Positions 7,838 to 15,199 of a DNA stretch of 32,143 nt are shown here, piece by piece. Source of the stretch: CAZHZT01 sp964537285 (GTDB taxonomy: Bacteria; Bacteroidota; Bacteroidia; Chitinophagales; Saprospiraceae); NCBI GenBank assembly GCA_964537285.1, contig CAZHZT010000064.1, positions 1-32,143 of the forward strand, in the 5' to 3' direction. The notes beneath the pieces were generated by a model that saw only the letters and a program-made list of their open reading frames with translations, was not told where the DNA came from and did no database searches. A program made the position numbers and the translations under genes. How positions within the stretch are numbered: position 1 is the first letter of the stretch; each line of letters starts with the position of its first letter.

Positions 7838-9193
7838 ATGAAGCCTGCTTTACCAAAAGGTGTTCGGGACTTTGGCCCCGAACAGGTCATTAAGAGAAAT
7901 TATATATTCGATACCGTAAAAAGTGTATTTACACGTTACGGGTTCCAGCCAATAGAAACGCCTACAATTGAGAGCCTCTCTACCTTAACCGGGAAATATG
8001 GAGAAGAAGGAGATAAGCTATTGTTTAAAATACTTAATAACGGAGACTTTCTGCTCAAAGCTGATGACGAAGCTTTAGCCAATAAGAATTCTAATAAACT
8101 AGTACCCTCCATTTCAAAAAGAGGGCTGCGTTATGACCTGACCGTTCCTTTTGCTCGTTTTGTTGTAATGAATCAAAATGACCTTACTTTTCCCTTCAAG
8201 CGTTACCAAATCCAACCCGTTTGGAGAGCTGACAGGCCTGCAAAGGGGCGTTATCAGGAATTTTATCAATGCGATGTTGATGTGGTTGGATCTGATGCCT
8301 TAATCTACGAGGCAGAATTAATAAATATATATGATGAAGTGTTTCGAGCACTCGGCTTATCCGTGATTATTCGCCTGAATAATCGAAAAATATTAGCGGG
8401 CTTGGCAGAAGTTGCCGGTATTTCCGATCAATTAACCAACATGACGGTTGCCATTGACAAATTGGATAAGGTTGGATTGGATGGTGTAAAGGCAGAATTA
8501 GCTCAAAGAAATATTTCTGAGTCCGCTATTGAAAAAATTGAGGCCATCCTGAAGATAAAAGACCTAAATGAACTGAAAGAAGTGCTGAAAACAAGCGAAT
8601 CAGGCACTAAAGGCATCGAGGAACTAGAGGAAGTATTTAGCTATTCTCCTCCCTCAGAAGCCGCGAATGTTGTTGAGTTTGATGTAACACTGGCAAGGGG
8701 TCTGGATTATTACACAGGATGCATTTTTGAAGTAGTTGTCGACACGGAAAAGCATCCGAATATTAAGATGGGAAGTATTGGAGGTGGAGGTCGATACGAT
8801 GACCTGACTAGTGTTTTTGGCATGAAAAACATGTCTGGTGTCGGAGTTTCATTTGGTGCGGAGCGCATTTTTGATGTCATGGAAGAACTTTCATTATTCC
8901 CTTCATCAGAAGCAGCTCAAGTCCAGGTGCTTTTTATTGCTTTTGATAAAGCTTCTCATTTATATGCTTTTAAAAATTCAAAGAAACTTCGAGAAAAAGG
9001 TATCAATACAGCTCTATATCCCGAACCGGTGAAGTTGAAAAAGCAAATGAAATACGCAAATGATCTTAAGGTGCCTTATGTGATTTTAGTTGGAGATAAG
9101 GAAATGGAATCTGGCAACTTAACTTTAAAAAATATGGAAACAGGGGAGCAGCAGTCGCTTTCAATTGAAGAGATAGCTAGTGTGGTAGTTTAG
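7838..9193 (+). CDS. hisS: Histidine--tRNA ligase
   Basis: This class II synthetase charges tRNA-His. The 451-residue protein shows PKGVRDFGPEQ at the N terminus (PxGxRDf signature), motif 2 RYQIQPVWRADRPAKGRYQEFYQCDVDVVG, the histidine-binding ARGLDYYTG at about 285-294, motif 3 GVGVSFGAERIFDVM, and a C-terminal anticodon-binding domain from about residue 360 (VQVLFIAFDK onward). It is slightly longer than the E. coli enzyme (424), mainly through the insert around residues 65-95, which I believe is common in this phylum. It stands alone, between repeat-rich spacers; a TACCTTTA at about 7818 could be a weak -7 box. Confidence 0.97.
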   Translation: MKPALPKGVRDFGPEQVIKRNYIFDTVKSVFTRYGFQPIETPTIESLSTLTGKYGEEGDKLLFKILNNGDFLLKADDEALANKNSNKLVPSISKRGLRYDLTVPFARFVVMNQNDLTFPFKRYQIQPVWRADRPAKGRYQEFYQCDVDVVGSDALIYEAELINIYDEVFRALGLSVIIRLNNRKILAGLAEVAGISDQLTNMTVAIDKLDKVGLDGVKAELAQRNISESAIEKIEAILKIKDLNELKEVLKTSESGTKGIEELEEVFSYSPPSEAANVVEFDVTLARGLDYYTGCIFEVVVDTEKHPNIKMGSIGGGGRYDDLTSVFGMKNMSGVGVSFGAERIFDVMEELSLFPSSEAAQVQVLFIAFDKASHLYAFKNSKKLREKGINTALYPEPVKLKKQMKYANDLKVPYVILVGDKEMESGNLTLKNMETGEQQSLSIEEIASVVV

Positions 9194-9249
9194 GCTTGAA
9201 GGTAAAAGGTTGAAGAACGCGTTTTTCAACCTTTTACCTTCAAGCCTAA
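9190..9249. repeat. 60-bp near-perfect palindrome at the hisS stop codon (family D)
   Basis: Arms 9190-9214 and 9225-9249 match perfectly over 25 bp. The central AACGCGTT is itself a palindrome, so the whole 60 bp is self-complementary except one G/T pair (9215/9224). The left arm overlaps the hisS stop codon. An A-run follows at 9258. It may serve as a terminator. Confidence 0.92.
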
Positions 9250-9547
9250 TCTATATTAAAAAAAAAATTACCGCTTCCTGTAAAATTGGAACGGTTGTTG
9301 CAAATCTTTTAACGGTTACACATTTATAAGAAAGTATTTCTTTTGTCCTTTTCCTTAATTGGTGCCTTTTGTTCTGCTCGGCATAGCATTCACCAAAGAA
9401 AGAACAAAACGAAACACATTCTCAAAATTTTTTTTACCTATATTAGCACCAGATATTTTTTATTTGTTTAACATGTATTTGTTAAACCTGGCGTAGTTAT
9501 GTTTCGAACGAACATGGATTGCTAAACGATCAAAAGCCCGTGAACAT
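9250..9547. other. Intergenic leader of the lytic transglycosylase gene
   Basis: There is no gene here. It holds an A-run, a 9-bp inverted repeat TTTTGTTCT/AGAACAAAA (9367-9375/9401-9409), a 7-bp repeat GTTTAAC/GTTAAAC (9466-9472/9481-9487), and a weak promoter-like pair, TTTG at 9478 with TATGTTTC at 9498-9505. The long leader might be regulatory, but nothing specific is recognised. Confidence 0.35.
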
Positions 9548-10993
9548 ATGAAAAGGATTCTACCTCTTTTAGCCGGTGTAATGCTCATCGGCCTGATGTC
9601 GTTATCTGCGCAAAGTCAATTGGCCTACAGCAAGAGCGCAGGAAAGACTGATAAGGCCATTCCTTCTTTCACTGATTCTGAAGTTGTGACAAGGTTGAAA
9701 AAGATGCCTTGTAAAATGCTTTCTCCTCGATTCAATTCTATCGTAAAAAGCTATATCAATACTTATGTGGTAAGAGGGAGAGCACGTACCGAAAAAATGT
9801 TGGGCCGCACTGCCATGTATTTCCCTATTTTCGAAAAATATTTACTGGAAAATGACCTCCCCATTGATCTGCGTTGCCTGCCAATTGTTGAATCCGCTCT
9901 TCAGCCTAAAGCGGTTTCCAGGTCGAAAGCAGTAGGATTATGGCAGTTCATGCCAGCAACAGGGAAAGAATGTGGGCTGCGTAACAACAAGTATGTCGAT
10001 GAACGTATGGATCCATACCGAGCTACTGAAGCTGCAGTGGGTTATCTAAAGCGTTTATACAATCGATACGATGATTGGGCATTGGCTCTTGCTGCTTACA
10101 ATGGCGGCCCGGGTAAAGTGAACCGAGCCATCAGAAAAGCCAACAGCAAAGACTTTTGGCGTATTCGGCATTACCTGCCAGTCGAAACCCAGAATTATGT
10201 GCCGGCATTTATTGCAGCCCTATATCTGTGGAATTATTTCCATCTGCATGGCTTAAACCCTTCTTATCCGGAACTTGAGCTACAGATGACCGATGTCATA
10301 AAGATCTATAAATACCTTCCTTTGAAAAAAGTAGCAGAAATAACCGGCCTGCCCCTCGAAACTATAACACTATTAAACCCTTCTTATAAAAGAGGAGCTA
10401 TTCCACAAAGTACTGCCGGATATAACCTGATCTTACCCAGAAGCGTAATCGCTAAAATGTACAATGATTTAAAACACCCTGACAAGGCGAACATGCTGGT
10501 GTCAACCTTTATTCCTGCTCCCGGGACGGTAGAGGGCCAAGTGTTTAAAGATTATTCCGGAATGTTCAAAACAACTTATACCGTAAGCGAAGGGGATGAC
10601 TTGAAATACCTGGCTGAATTATTCAATTGCACCACTTCTGAGATCAAAGCCTGGAATGCACTAGCCAATGATAATCTACAAGCAGGAAAGGAACTCATTC
10701 TATTCCGCCCCAAGCCGGAAAGAGAAAAAGTAAAAGCCTCGTTTAAATTACCCGCTAAGGATATATCCAGCATCCAACCCATTGAGCCTTCAAAAACCCG
10801 TAAAGAATCCGTAAACCCTATGGTTTTTAAAGAAGACGACCGCTTTGTTTATCACTATCTAAAGGCAGGAGAGTCATTAATGGACATCCTAAGAATTTAT
10901 CCCGAAGTAACGCTCACTGAGATTCTGGAATTGAATAAGAAAAAACTCAAGGAGTTCAAACCAGGAGATAGGGTGGTGGTAATGAAAAAATAA
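9548..10993 (+). CDS. LysM lytic transglycosylase, MltD-like
   Basis: This is a periplasmic peptidoglycan lytic transglycosylase of the SLT family with C-terminal LysM wall-binding modules. A signal peptide covers about residues 1-23 (MKRILPLLAGVMLIGLMSLS). The SLT domain spans about 100-215, with catalytic Glu115 in LPIVESALQP, then SKAVGLWQFMPATGKECGL and WALALAAYNGGPGKV, the three standard motifs. Three LysM-like modules follow at about 262-301, 343-388 (TYTVSEGDDLKYLAELFN) and 433-480 (YHYLKAGESLMDILRIYP, ending KPGDRVVVM). The 481-residue length matches MltD-type proteins. It is monocistronic by context: long leader upstream, GC hairpin plus T-tract downstream. Confidence 0.92.
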   Translation: MKRILPLLAGVMLIGLMSLSAQSQLAYSKSAGKTDKAIPSFTDSEVVTRLKKMPCKMLSPRFNSIVKSYINTYVVRGRARTEKMLGRTAMYFPIFEKYLLENDLPIDLRCLPIVESALQPKAVSRSKAVGLWQFMPATGKECGLRNNKYVDERMDPYRATEAAVGYLKRLYNRYDDWALALAAYNGGPGKVNRAIRKANSKDFWRIRHYLPVETQNYVPAFIAALYLWNYFHLHGLNPSYPELELQMTDVIKIYKYLPLKKVAEITGLPLETITLLNPSYKRGAIPQSTAGYNLILPRSVIAKMYNDLKHPDKANMLVSTFIPAPGTVEGQVFKDYSGMFKTTYTVSEGDDLKYLAELFNCTTSEIKAWNALANDNLQAGKELILFRPKPEREKVKASFKLPAKDISSIQPIEPSKTRKESVNPMVFKEDDRFVYHYLKAGESLMDILRIYPEVTLTEILELNKKKLKEFKPGDRVVVMKK

Positions 10994-11031
10994 TATTAAA
11001 ATATTATTTTCTCATTGAAGCTGCTTGTTTA

Positions 11032-11061
11032 CGCCGCTTCGCGGCGATATTTTCTTTTTTT
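11032..11061 (+). terminator. Rho-independent terminator after the transglycosylase gene
   Basis: CGCCGC (11032-11037) pairs with GCGGCG (11041-11046) around a TTC loop, followed by a T-rich tail to 11061. A weaker AT-only hairpin, AATAATATT-AA-AATATTATT, overlaps the stop codon just upstream. Confidence 0.65.
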
Positions 11062-11109
11062 GAGGGGGCCGTAGGCGCGTTTGTTTTCCAAAGCGAGAAT
11101 CTTTAAAAA

Positions 11110-11150
11110 AAAGGGGCTGTACGAAGAGTAATTCTTCGTACAGCCCCTTT
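11110..11150. repeat. 18-bp-arm hairpin (family D, terminator-like)
   Basis: AAAGGGGCTGTACGAAGA at 11110-11127 pairs perfectly with 11133-11150 around a 5-nt loop. A-runs to the left give a T-tract only in the minus-strand direction, although both neighbours are plus-strand genes. The remainder of the 10994-11296 gap, up to the next gene, is AT-rich with no other recognisable element except a GATATTTG weak -7 candidate at 11267. Confidence 0.85.
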
Positions 11151-11296
11151 ATCATTATAACAAAATTATACACCGCTTGCCTATAAGACGTTTTTTATCG
11201 TTGTTTATTATATTTTTTTGTAAAAATATGTAGTTTAGAGGCTAATGTTCAAAAAGATAAATTTTAGATATTTGGGTCAATAAAAAGAAGACTACT

Positions 11297-12025
11297 ATGA
11301 CAGGGATAAAAAAATCTTTTTTGGTTTGGATGTACATCATTATTGCGGGAGTTCCTCTTCTGGGGCAGGGAACAGCATTTGGGTTAAAAGGAGGCATAAC
11401 CATTGGAAATCAGCAATGGGACAGTTTTACAGAAAGAGATCCTCTATTGAAATATCATGGGATTCTTTTTGTTGAATCCGCTCCTGAAGTAGATAATGCC
11501 GCAGGTTTATTCGCTCAGTTGGGATATCATATTAAAGGTTCTGCTTTGCGTTCTCAGAACTTCTTTAATCCTGATTTTAATTTAGTAACCCGGGACTTTC
11601 AGTTTCGGAATCTATCCCTCGGTGCGGGAGCGAAGCAAAAGTTTGACCTTGGTGGTCCAAGAGGATATTATCTAATTGGAATACGTTTCGATTACACCTT
11701 AAGTACTAACCTGGACGCTTATGAAGAGTTGAATAATCGTACGGGGGGGCTTTTCTTTCCTACTAATGATTTTGTTAATGAATTTAATTACGGCTTAATT
11801 GTCGGAGGAGGTTTTGAGTTTGCTTTTGCAGAATTAATTAGCGGCATTCTTGAATTCACTATTAATCCTGATATTACAAGGCAATATTTTCAGCCGGAAA
11901 TCCCGAATGTCTACGACCCTTACCGAAATCAAAATCGTACGATCCCTGAACGTTCTATCCGAAACCTTACCTTTGAGATTACCCTCGGGCTAAGGTTCTG
12001 GAACAAGGTTGAATACATCGATTAA
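11297..12025 (+). CDS. Outer-membrane beta-barrel protein (PorT-like type)
   Basis: The 242-residue product has a signal peptide ending near residue 24 (VPLLGQG). The rest is a series of amphipathic beta strands with the glycine and aromatic pattern of small Bacteroidota barrels (FGLKGGITIG, GLFAQLGYHIKG, LSLGAGAKQKF, YGLIVGGGFEF, LTFEITLGLRF at the end). The starting LKGG and ending LGLRFW strands are typical of the outer_membrane beta-barrel domain that also includes PorT. No ligand or partner can be inferred. It ends at a hairpin shared with the convergent exosortase cluster. Confidence is good for the fold class and low for any role. Confidence 0.75.
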   Translation: MTGIKKSFLVWMYIIIAGVPLLGQGTAFGLKGGITIGNQQWDSFTERDPLLKYHGILFVESAPEVDNAAGLFAQLGYHIKGSALRSQNFFNPDFNLVTRDFQFRNLSLGAGAKQKFDLGGPRGYYLIGIRFDYTLSTNLDAYEELNNRTGGLFFPTNDFVNEFNYGLIVGGGFEFAFAELISGILEFTINPDITRQYFQPEIPNVYDPYRNQNRTIPERSIRNLTFEITLGLRFWNKVEYID

Positions 12026-12042
12026 TTCATACAAATAGCAAT

Positions 12043-12081
12043 TTAGTAATAGCCAAAAACTTATTTTTTGGCTGTTACTAA
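12043..12081. terminator. Bidirectional terminator-like hairpin between convergent genes
   Basis: Arms 12043-12059 (TTAGTAATAGCCAAAAA) and 12065-12081 pair over 17 bp with one T-G wobble and a 5-nt loop. It lies between the barrel-protein gene (plus) and the exosortase cluster (minus). Its A/T ends can give a U-rich stem in both directions. Confidence 0.6.
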
Positions 12082-12102
12082 GTAAAGGAGAAACGGTAAA
12101 AA

Positions 12103-12750
12103 TTAATTCCCGTTAACCGTTAATCGTTGACCGTTAACCGCAAAAGCTACAAGTATCCAGATAAGCAATACAAAAAACACATTGACCCCCATTGTCCATC
12201 CTGCTGCTATGGTTTGATAGAAACTAGCCCAGAACCCACTTGCTTCATATACTCCTACCGGATTACTCACAAGCCCGGCTTTGCCGATGAAATAAATTCT
12301 TAGTGCGACCACCAATATCAATAAGATGGTTCCGCTAATGAAGGCTATTAAACGTTGGACCAACGGGATGGGCGTTAAGAGAATTAATGACCAGAGGAAA
12401 GCAAGCAGCACGGTAAATGAAGTTGTTACATCCAACCTGAGAACAGCTGGTGGCTTAACATTTAGCTTGGTAGCTCCGCTGGCTATGGCTTCTTTTTTGA
12501 GGCGTTCAATTTCAGCAGGGTTCACAAACAGGATCTTCAATCCGGTTTCATTGGCAGCTTTTGCGCTATCGTCTTTTTTTACATAAAAATCCGCTTTGGG
12601 AAATACAAAGTTTAACCACCATTCCGAGCCTCCTCTAAAGTTTTCTGTAAAGTTATTCTGAATACTTTGGGTGGAAAAAAGTAAGGTCAAGCCAAGATAG
12701 GCCAGGCAGAAAAGCAGAAGATAAAGAAGCAGTTTTTTGAAATCAGGCAT
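12103..12750 (-). CDS. Exosortase-associated integral membrane protein
   Basis: This 215-residue protein has one N-terminal membrane segment (residues 6-25), a periplasm-sized soluble stretch (about 30-105) and three further membrane segments (110-128, 132-153, 185-204). It overlaps the exosortase gene by 8 bp, so the two are translationally linked. The arrangement resembles the membrane proteins encoded beside exosortases in Bacteroidota (XrtF- and XrtX-type clusters), but the exact family cannot be settled by eye. The C-terminal tail NGQRLTVNGN is encoded by a CCGTTAA-type repeat that also occurs in spacers, so the original stop may have been lost to repeat insertion. Confidence 0.7.
   Translation of the reverse strand: MPDFKKLLLYLLLFCLAYLGLTLLFSTQSIQNNFTENFRGGSEWWLNFVFPKADFYVKKDDSAKAANETGLKILFVNPAEIERLKKEAIASGATKLNVKPPAVLRLDVTTSFTVLLAFLWSLILLTPIPLVQRLIAFISGTILLILVVALRIYFIGKAGLVSNPVGVYEASGFWASFYQTIAAGWTMGVNVFFVLLIWILVAFAVNGQRLTVNGN
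12109..12140. repeat. CCGTTAA tandem repeat inside the 3' end of a gene
   Basis: Four to five degenerate 7-8-bp units (CCGTTAA, CCGTTAAT, CGTTGA, CCGTTAA) lie inside the coding frame of the exosortase-associated protein and supply its last 10-11 residues. Similar units form the dnaN-nadD spacer. Confidence 0.75.
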
Positions 12751-13297
12751 TTTCTTCTTGTTGTTTTCTCATAGCCCAATTGGCCCAGCTCATCCATAAA
12801 AAAATAGCCACAATAGTAAAAATGATGAACCCTCCATGAAGGTGCAGGAAATCAAATGCACCCGGCCAATAAATCCCCGACAGATACAAACCCACAATTC
12901 TTACAAGATTCAAAATAAAAAGGATAATAGCTCCGGCCAATAAGCCCGGCCATTTGAACTTAAAAGCCATAGGGAAAACGAAAATACCTCCAACGAACAT
13001 GGCCAAAGGCTCTAAACCGTCACAGCCTTTGGCTATGTTTACTGAAAAACCGCTACCCGAGATCGAATCACCACTTACCTGAGTATCAAACCCGAATAAA
13101 TTAAGAATTCCACTCGATATACGAGCCTGAAAACCTTCTATTGGACCACTTAGGTAATCTTTGTAAATGAAGGAATAGTAGAACAAGTAAAAAAGCAACA
13201 TGAACAGGGCAAAACCCAGCAAAAATTGAATAACAGGGGCTTTTTCTCTTAATACATTACCGAACGAGCTCGTTGAATCACTTTTGTTGGTACTCAT
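12743..13297 (-). CDS. Exosortase/archaeosortase family protein
   Basis: This 184-residue polytopic membrane protein carries the exosortase catalytic pattern. Cys92 lies in NIAKGCDGLEPLAMF, Arg133 in LFILNLVRIVGLYLSG, and His152 or His154 in FDFLHLHGGFIIF, each at the edge of a membrane segment. Exosortases are cysteine transpeptidases that cut C-terminal sorting signals and link the protein to an envelope component. I place the start at MSTNKSDS, 10 bp after the upstream stop; an in-frame start 39 bp further upstream would overlap that gene. It belongs to a three-gene cluster with two membrane proteins. No PEP-CTERM-like substrate is encoded in the window. The subfamily (XrtF, XrtX or other) is undetermined. 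Confidence 0.85.
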   Translation of the reverse strand: MSTNKSDSTSSFGNVLREKAPVIQFLLGFALFMLLFYLFYYSFIYKDYLSGPIEGFQARISSGILNLFGFDTQVSGDSISGSGFSVNIAKGCDGLEPLAMFVGGIFVFPMAFKFKWPGLLAGAIILFILNLVRIVGLYLSGIYWPGAFDFLHLHGGFIIFTIVAIFLWMSWANWAMRKQQEENA

Positions 13298-13307
13298 ATT
13301 TGAAAGT

Positions 13308-13514
13308 TTACTGGTCGCCTCCCTCTTCCTTACCAAATAACATGATTACATGGATCAAATAAGCTACTAAAGGTACAGCTACTCCCATACCGAAAATATC
13401 CGCAGGAACAATTTCTCCCCAAACTAATAAAATAAAAATAAAACCCAAAACGCCCAGAATTATAGCGTGGCGCATCGCCTTAAGAAATACTTCTTTGTCA
13501 AATGGAAAATGCAT
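13308..13514 (-). CDS. Small two-helix membrane protein heading the exosortase cluster
   Basis: The 68-residue product starts MHFPFDKEVF and has two hydrophobic helices (about residues 15-33 and 40-60) joined by GEIVPADIFG, then a charged tail GKEEGGDQ. I chose this start because the upstream extension of the frame runs into the family A palindrome. It is the first gene after a good minus-strand promoter and sits 10 bp ahead of the exosortase gene, so a role as an accessory subunit is plausible. I do not recognise the family. Confidence 0.65.
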   Translation of the reverse strand: MHFPFDKEVFLKAMRHAIILGVLGFIFILLVWGEIVPADIFGMGVAVPLVAYLIHVIMLFGKEEGGDQ

Positions 13515-13530
13515 GATCCGTATTTTTTTC

Positions 13531-13640
13531 GTTCTTTGACAAATTGTGTGGAACTTCAAAATGATAATCCTTTCAGCCACAAGAACATTCAAGGCTTATC
13601 ATTTTGAAGTTCCATTTTTTCACAATTTATGTCAAAGAAC
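13531..13640. repeat. Family A palindromic element, copy 2
   Basis: This copy runs from GTTCTTTGAC to GTCAAAGAAC over 110 bp. The inner stem GGAACTTCAAAATGATAA pairs with TTATCATTTTGAAGTTCC without mismatch, around the conserved TTTCAGCCACAAG loop. It lies 17 bp upstream of the small membrane gene and downstream of its promoter, so it should be transcribed into that 5' leader. Confidence 0.9.
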
Positions 13641-13701
13641 TATTTTTTTACTGAAGCTGCGGAAAAAGTCTATTGTTAATCCCAGCCTTAAAATAACAGA
13701 C

Positions 13702-13732
13702 CAAAGATACAATTTGCATTGCGGATATGAAA
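13702..13732 (-). promoter_or_regulatory. Putative promoter of the exosortase cluster
   Basis: Read on the minus strand, TATCTTTG (13709-13702) is a perfect -7 box with a TTTC -33 element 19 bp upstream (13732-13729). The predicted leader is roughly 180 nt and contains the whole family A element. Confidence 0.55.
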
Positions 13733-13772
13733 GTAAGAAAGGAAAAAGGAATAGATGAATCATGCCTAACCA

Positions 13773-14408
13773 TCATTTTTTTCTTGCCAACATCAATCCA
13801 TCCCGAATGGGCAAAATGATATTCTCTACTCGATCATCATTGAGTACCTTTTCGTTGAACTGATGAATAACCTGAGTATCATTGTCATGCTCTTTTTGAA
13901 CTACTTTCCCACTCCATAGCACATTATCTGCCAGGATTATCCCGTTTGGAGAAACTTTATCAATAATCTGGTCGTAATAAAAGCTATAATCCATCTTGCC
14001 TGCATCAATAAAGACCATATCAAAGCTTATATCCAGCGTAGGAATGATTGCTTTAGCATCTCCAATATGCAGGCTGACTTTGTCTTGCATGCCTGCCTTT
14101 TCTACATATTTTTTCACGATGTACGCTAACTCCTCATTTGCCTCAATGGTGTGCAATTGCCCCCCTTCCGCTATTCCATCAGCCAGACTAAGGGTCGCAT
14201 AACCAGTAAATGTGCCGATTTCCAATATATATTTTGGCCTCAACAACAGGCTTAGCATTCGTAGGAATTGCCCCTGTAACTTTCCTGAAAGCATCTGGGG
14301 AGCCAAGGTTTTCAAATGGGTTTCTCTTTCTAGTTCTTTCAGCACCGGCGATTCCGGCGTCGAGTGTGCTTCGCAATAAGCAATTAATTTTTTTAAGGCA
14401 AAGTTCAT
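13773..14408 (-). CDS. Class I SAM-dependent O-methyltransferase (catechol-type)
   Basis: The 211-residue protein matches the methyltransferase_3 (COMT-like) family. The SAM-binding motif I is ILEIGTFTGY (61-70), and HTIEANEE (86-93) carries the ribose-binding acid. Metal-ligand positions are Asp135 in MVFIDAGKMDY and Asp161-Asn162 in IILADNVLWSG, and the protein ends with the typical LPIRDGLMLARKK. These enzymes methylate catechol-like hydroxyls with Mg2+; the substrate here is unknown. It begins 12 bp after the lipoprotein gene upstream and so probably ends the aroG-lptB unit. Confidence 0.9.
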   Translation of the reverse strand: MNFALKKLIAYCEAHSTPESPVLKELERETHLKTLAPQMLSGKLQGQFLRMLSLLLRPKYILEIGTFTGYATLSLADGIAEGGQLHTIEANEELAYIVKKYVEKAGMQDKVSLHIGDAKAIIPTLDISFDMVFIDAGKMDYSFYYDQIIDKVSPNGIILADNVLWSGKVVQKEHDNDTQVIHQFNEKVLNDDRVENIILPIRDGLMLARKK

Positions 14409-14420
14409 TATGATAAATAG

Positions 14421-14909
14421 TTATTCTTTAATAAAGTTGGTATCCGGGAACTGCATAGAATCCCGGAGAAAAGAATCTCGAAGAAGGGAATCCAGCAGCA
14501 AAGAATCCAGTAGTGTATTCGAGTCAACCAAAGACCATAGCGGGGCGAGAGGAGTAGTATCAAAAGGAACCATTACCGGAGGCGAACCAGGTTTGGGCAG
14601 CACCGGTGGCTTTGGAAAAGAATCAAAAGAAAATTGTTTTGCCAGGTTCAGGAGCATAGAATCCGCAATTTCATTAGCACGCTCTTCGAGCTGAACTTCA
14701 CAGTTTCTGCTGCCCTCATTAAGAAACTCCTCCATTTTTGCAGAATACATCTTTTGAGCAGCCTCTTTAATTTCCTTAGTAGAAGGTTCAGCAATACACG
14801 AAATCAAGGTAAAAGAGTAGACCATTAGTACTAAAAGTTGCCATCGAAGAAACCTGGATCTTGGGTTTGCTTTATGCTGTCTTTTCATATAAATCATGAG
14901 GATCCTCAT
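14421..14909 (-). CDS. Small lipoprotein with CxxQxxER motif and DS repeats (paralog of next gene upstream)
   Basis: This 162-residue protein has a lipoprotein signal with lipobox LISC (Cys38). Its mature part contains C70-x2-Q73-x2-E76-R77-x5-D83-S84, the same spacing as in the adjacent lipoprotein. A Pro-rich stretch follows (KPPVLPKPGSPP, 100-111), then a five-residue repeat with Asp-Ser at 135, 140, 145 and 150 (LLDSLLLDSLLRDSFLRDSM). It overlaps the upstream gene by ATGA, a strong sign of co-translation. Met8 (MKRQHK) is an alternative start. I recognise no named family; the position after lptB suggests, but does not show, an envelope role. Confidence 0.75.
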   Translation of the reverse strand: MRILMIYMKRQHKANPRSRFLRWQLLVLMVYSFTLISCIAEPSTKEIKEAAQKMYSAKMEEFLNEGSRNCEVQLEERANEIADSMLLNLAKQFSFDSFPKPPVLPKPGSPPVMVPFDTTPLAPLWSLVDSNTLLDSLLLDSLLRDSFLRDSMQFPDTNFIKE

Positions 14910-15199
14910 TTCGGCTGTCTGGCTTTTAACTTTTTCAACATATCATTTTTTCGAACTTCAAAGATAGAATCCGACATTGTTTTTAACCGTTCATTGAACT
15001 GCATCTGGCAAAGGCTATCAGATAGTATGGTCAAGTCGCTTTTCTCTGCATTGAAGATAGAATCGGCCATTTTCCTTTTGGCAATTTCAACCTGAGGAGA
15101 AGAGACATTACAGGAAGTAAGCAATTGAGCCAAAAAACCTAGTAATAAAAACACTCTGTGAGCTTTAAATAAATGGTAAATTATACTAATCAAGGTCAA
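14906..15199 (-). CDS. Small lipoprotein with CxxQxxER motif, lptB-linked
   Basis: The 97-residue product has a hydrophobic signal and lipobox LLTSC (Cys30). A short, charged, helix-prone mature part carries C64-x2-Q67-x2-E70-R71-x5-D77-S78. The same motif with the same spacing, at nearly the same distance from the lipid-anchored Cys (34 versus 32 residues), occurs in the next gene, so the two look like tandem duplicates. Its start overlaps the end of lptB by 14 bp and its end overlaps the next start by 4 bp. The second Cys could form a disulfide, perhaps between the paralogs. I do not recognise the family. Confidence 0.72.
   Translation of the reverse strand: MTLISIIYHLFKAHRVFLLLGFLAQLLTSCNVSSPQVEIAKRKMADSIFNAEKSDLTILSDSLCQMQFNERLKTMSDSIFEVRKNDMLKKLKARQPK

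Noticed and set aside
11267..11274. GATATTTG as a promoter for the barrel-protein gene
   Set aside because: First base differs from TAnnTTTG and no good -33 element is at the right distance.
13546..13758. 70-residue plus-strand frame across the second family A element
   Set aside because: It consists mostly of palindrome sequence and crosses the predicted minus-strand promoter.
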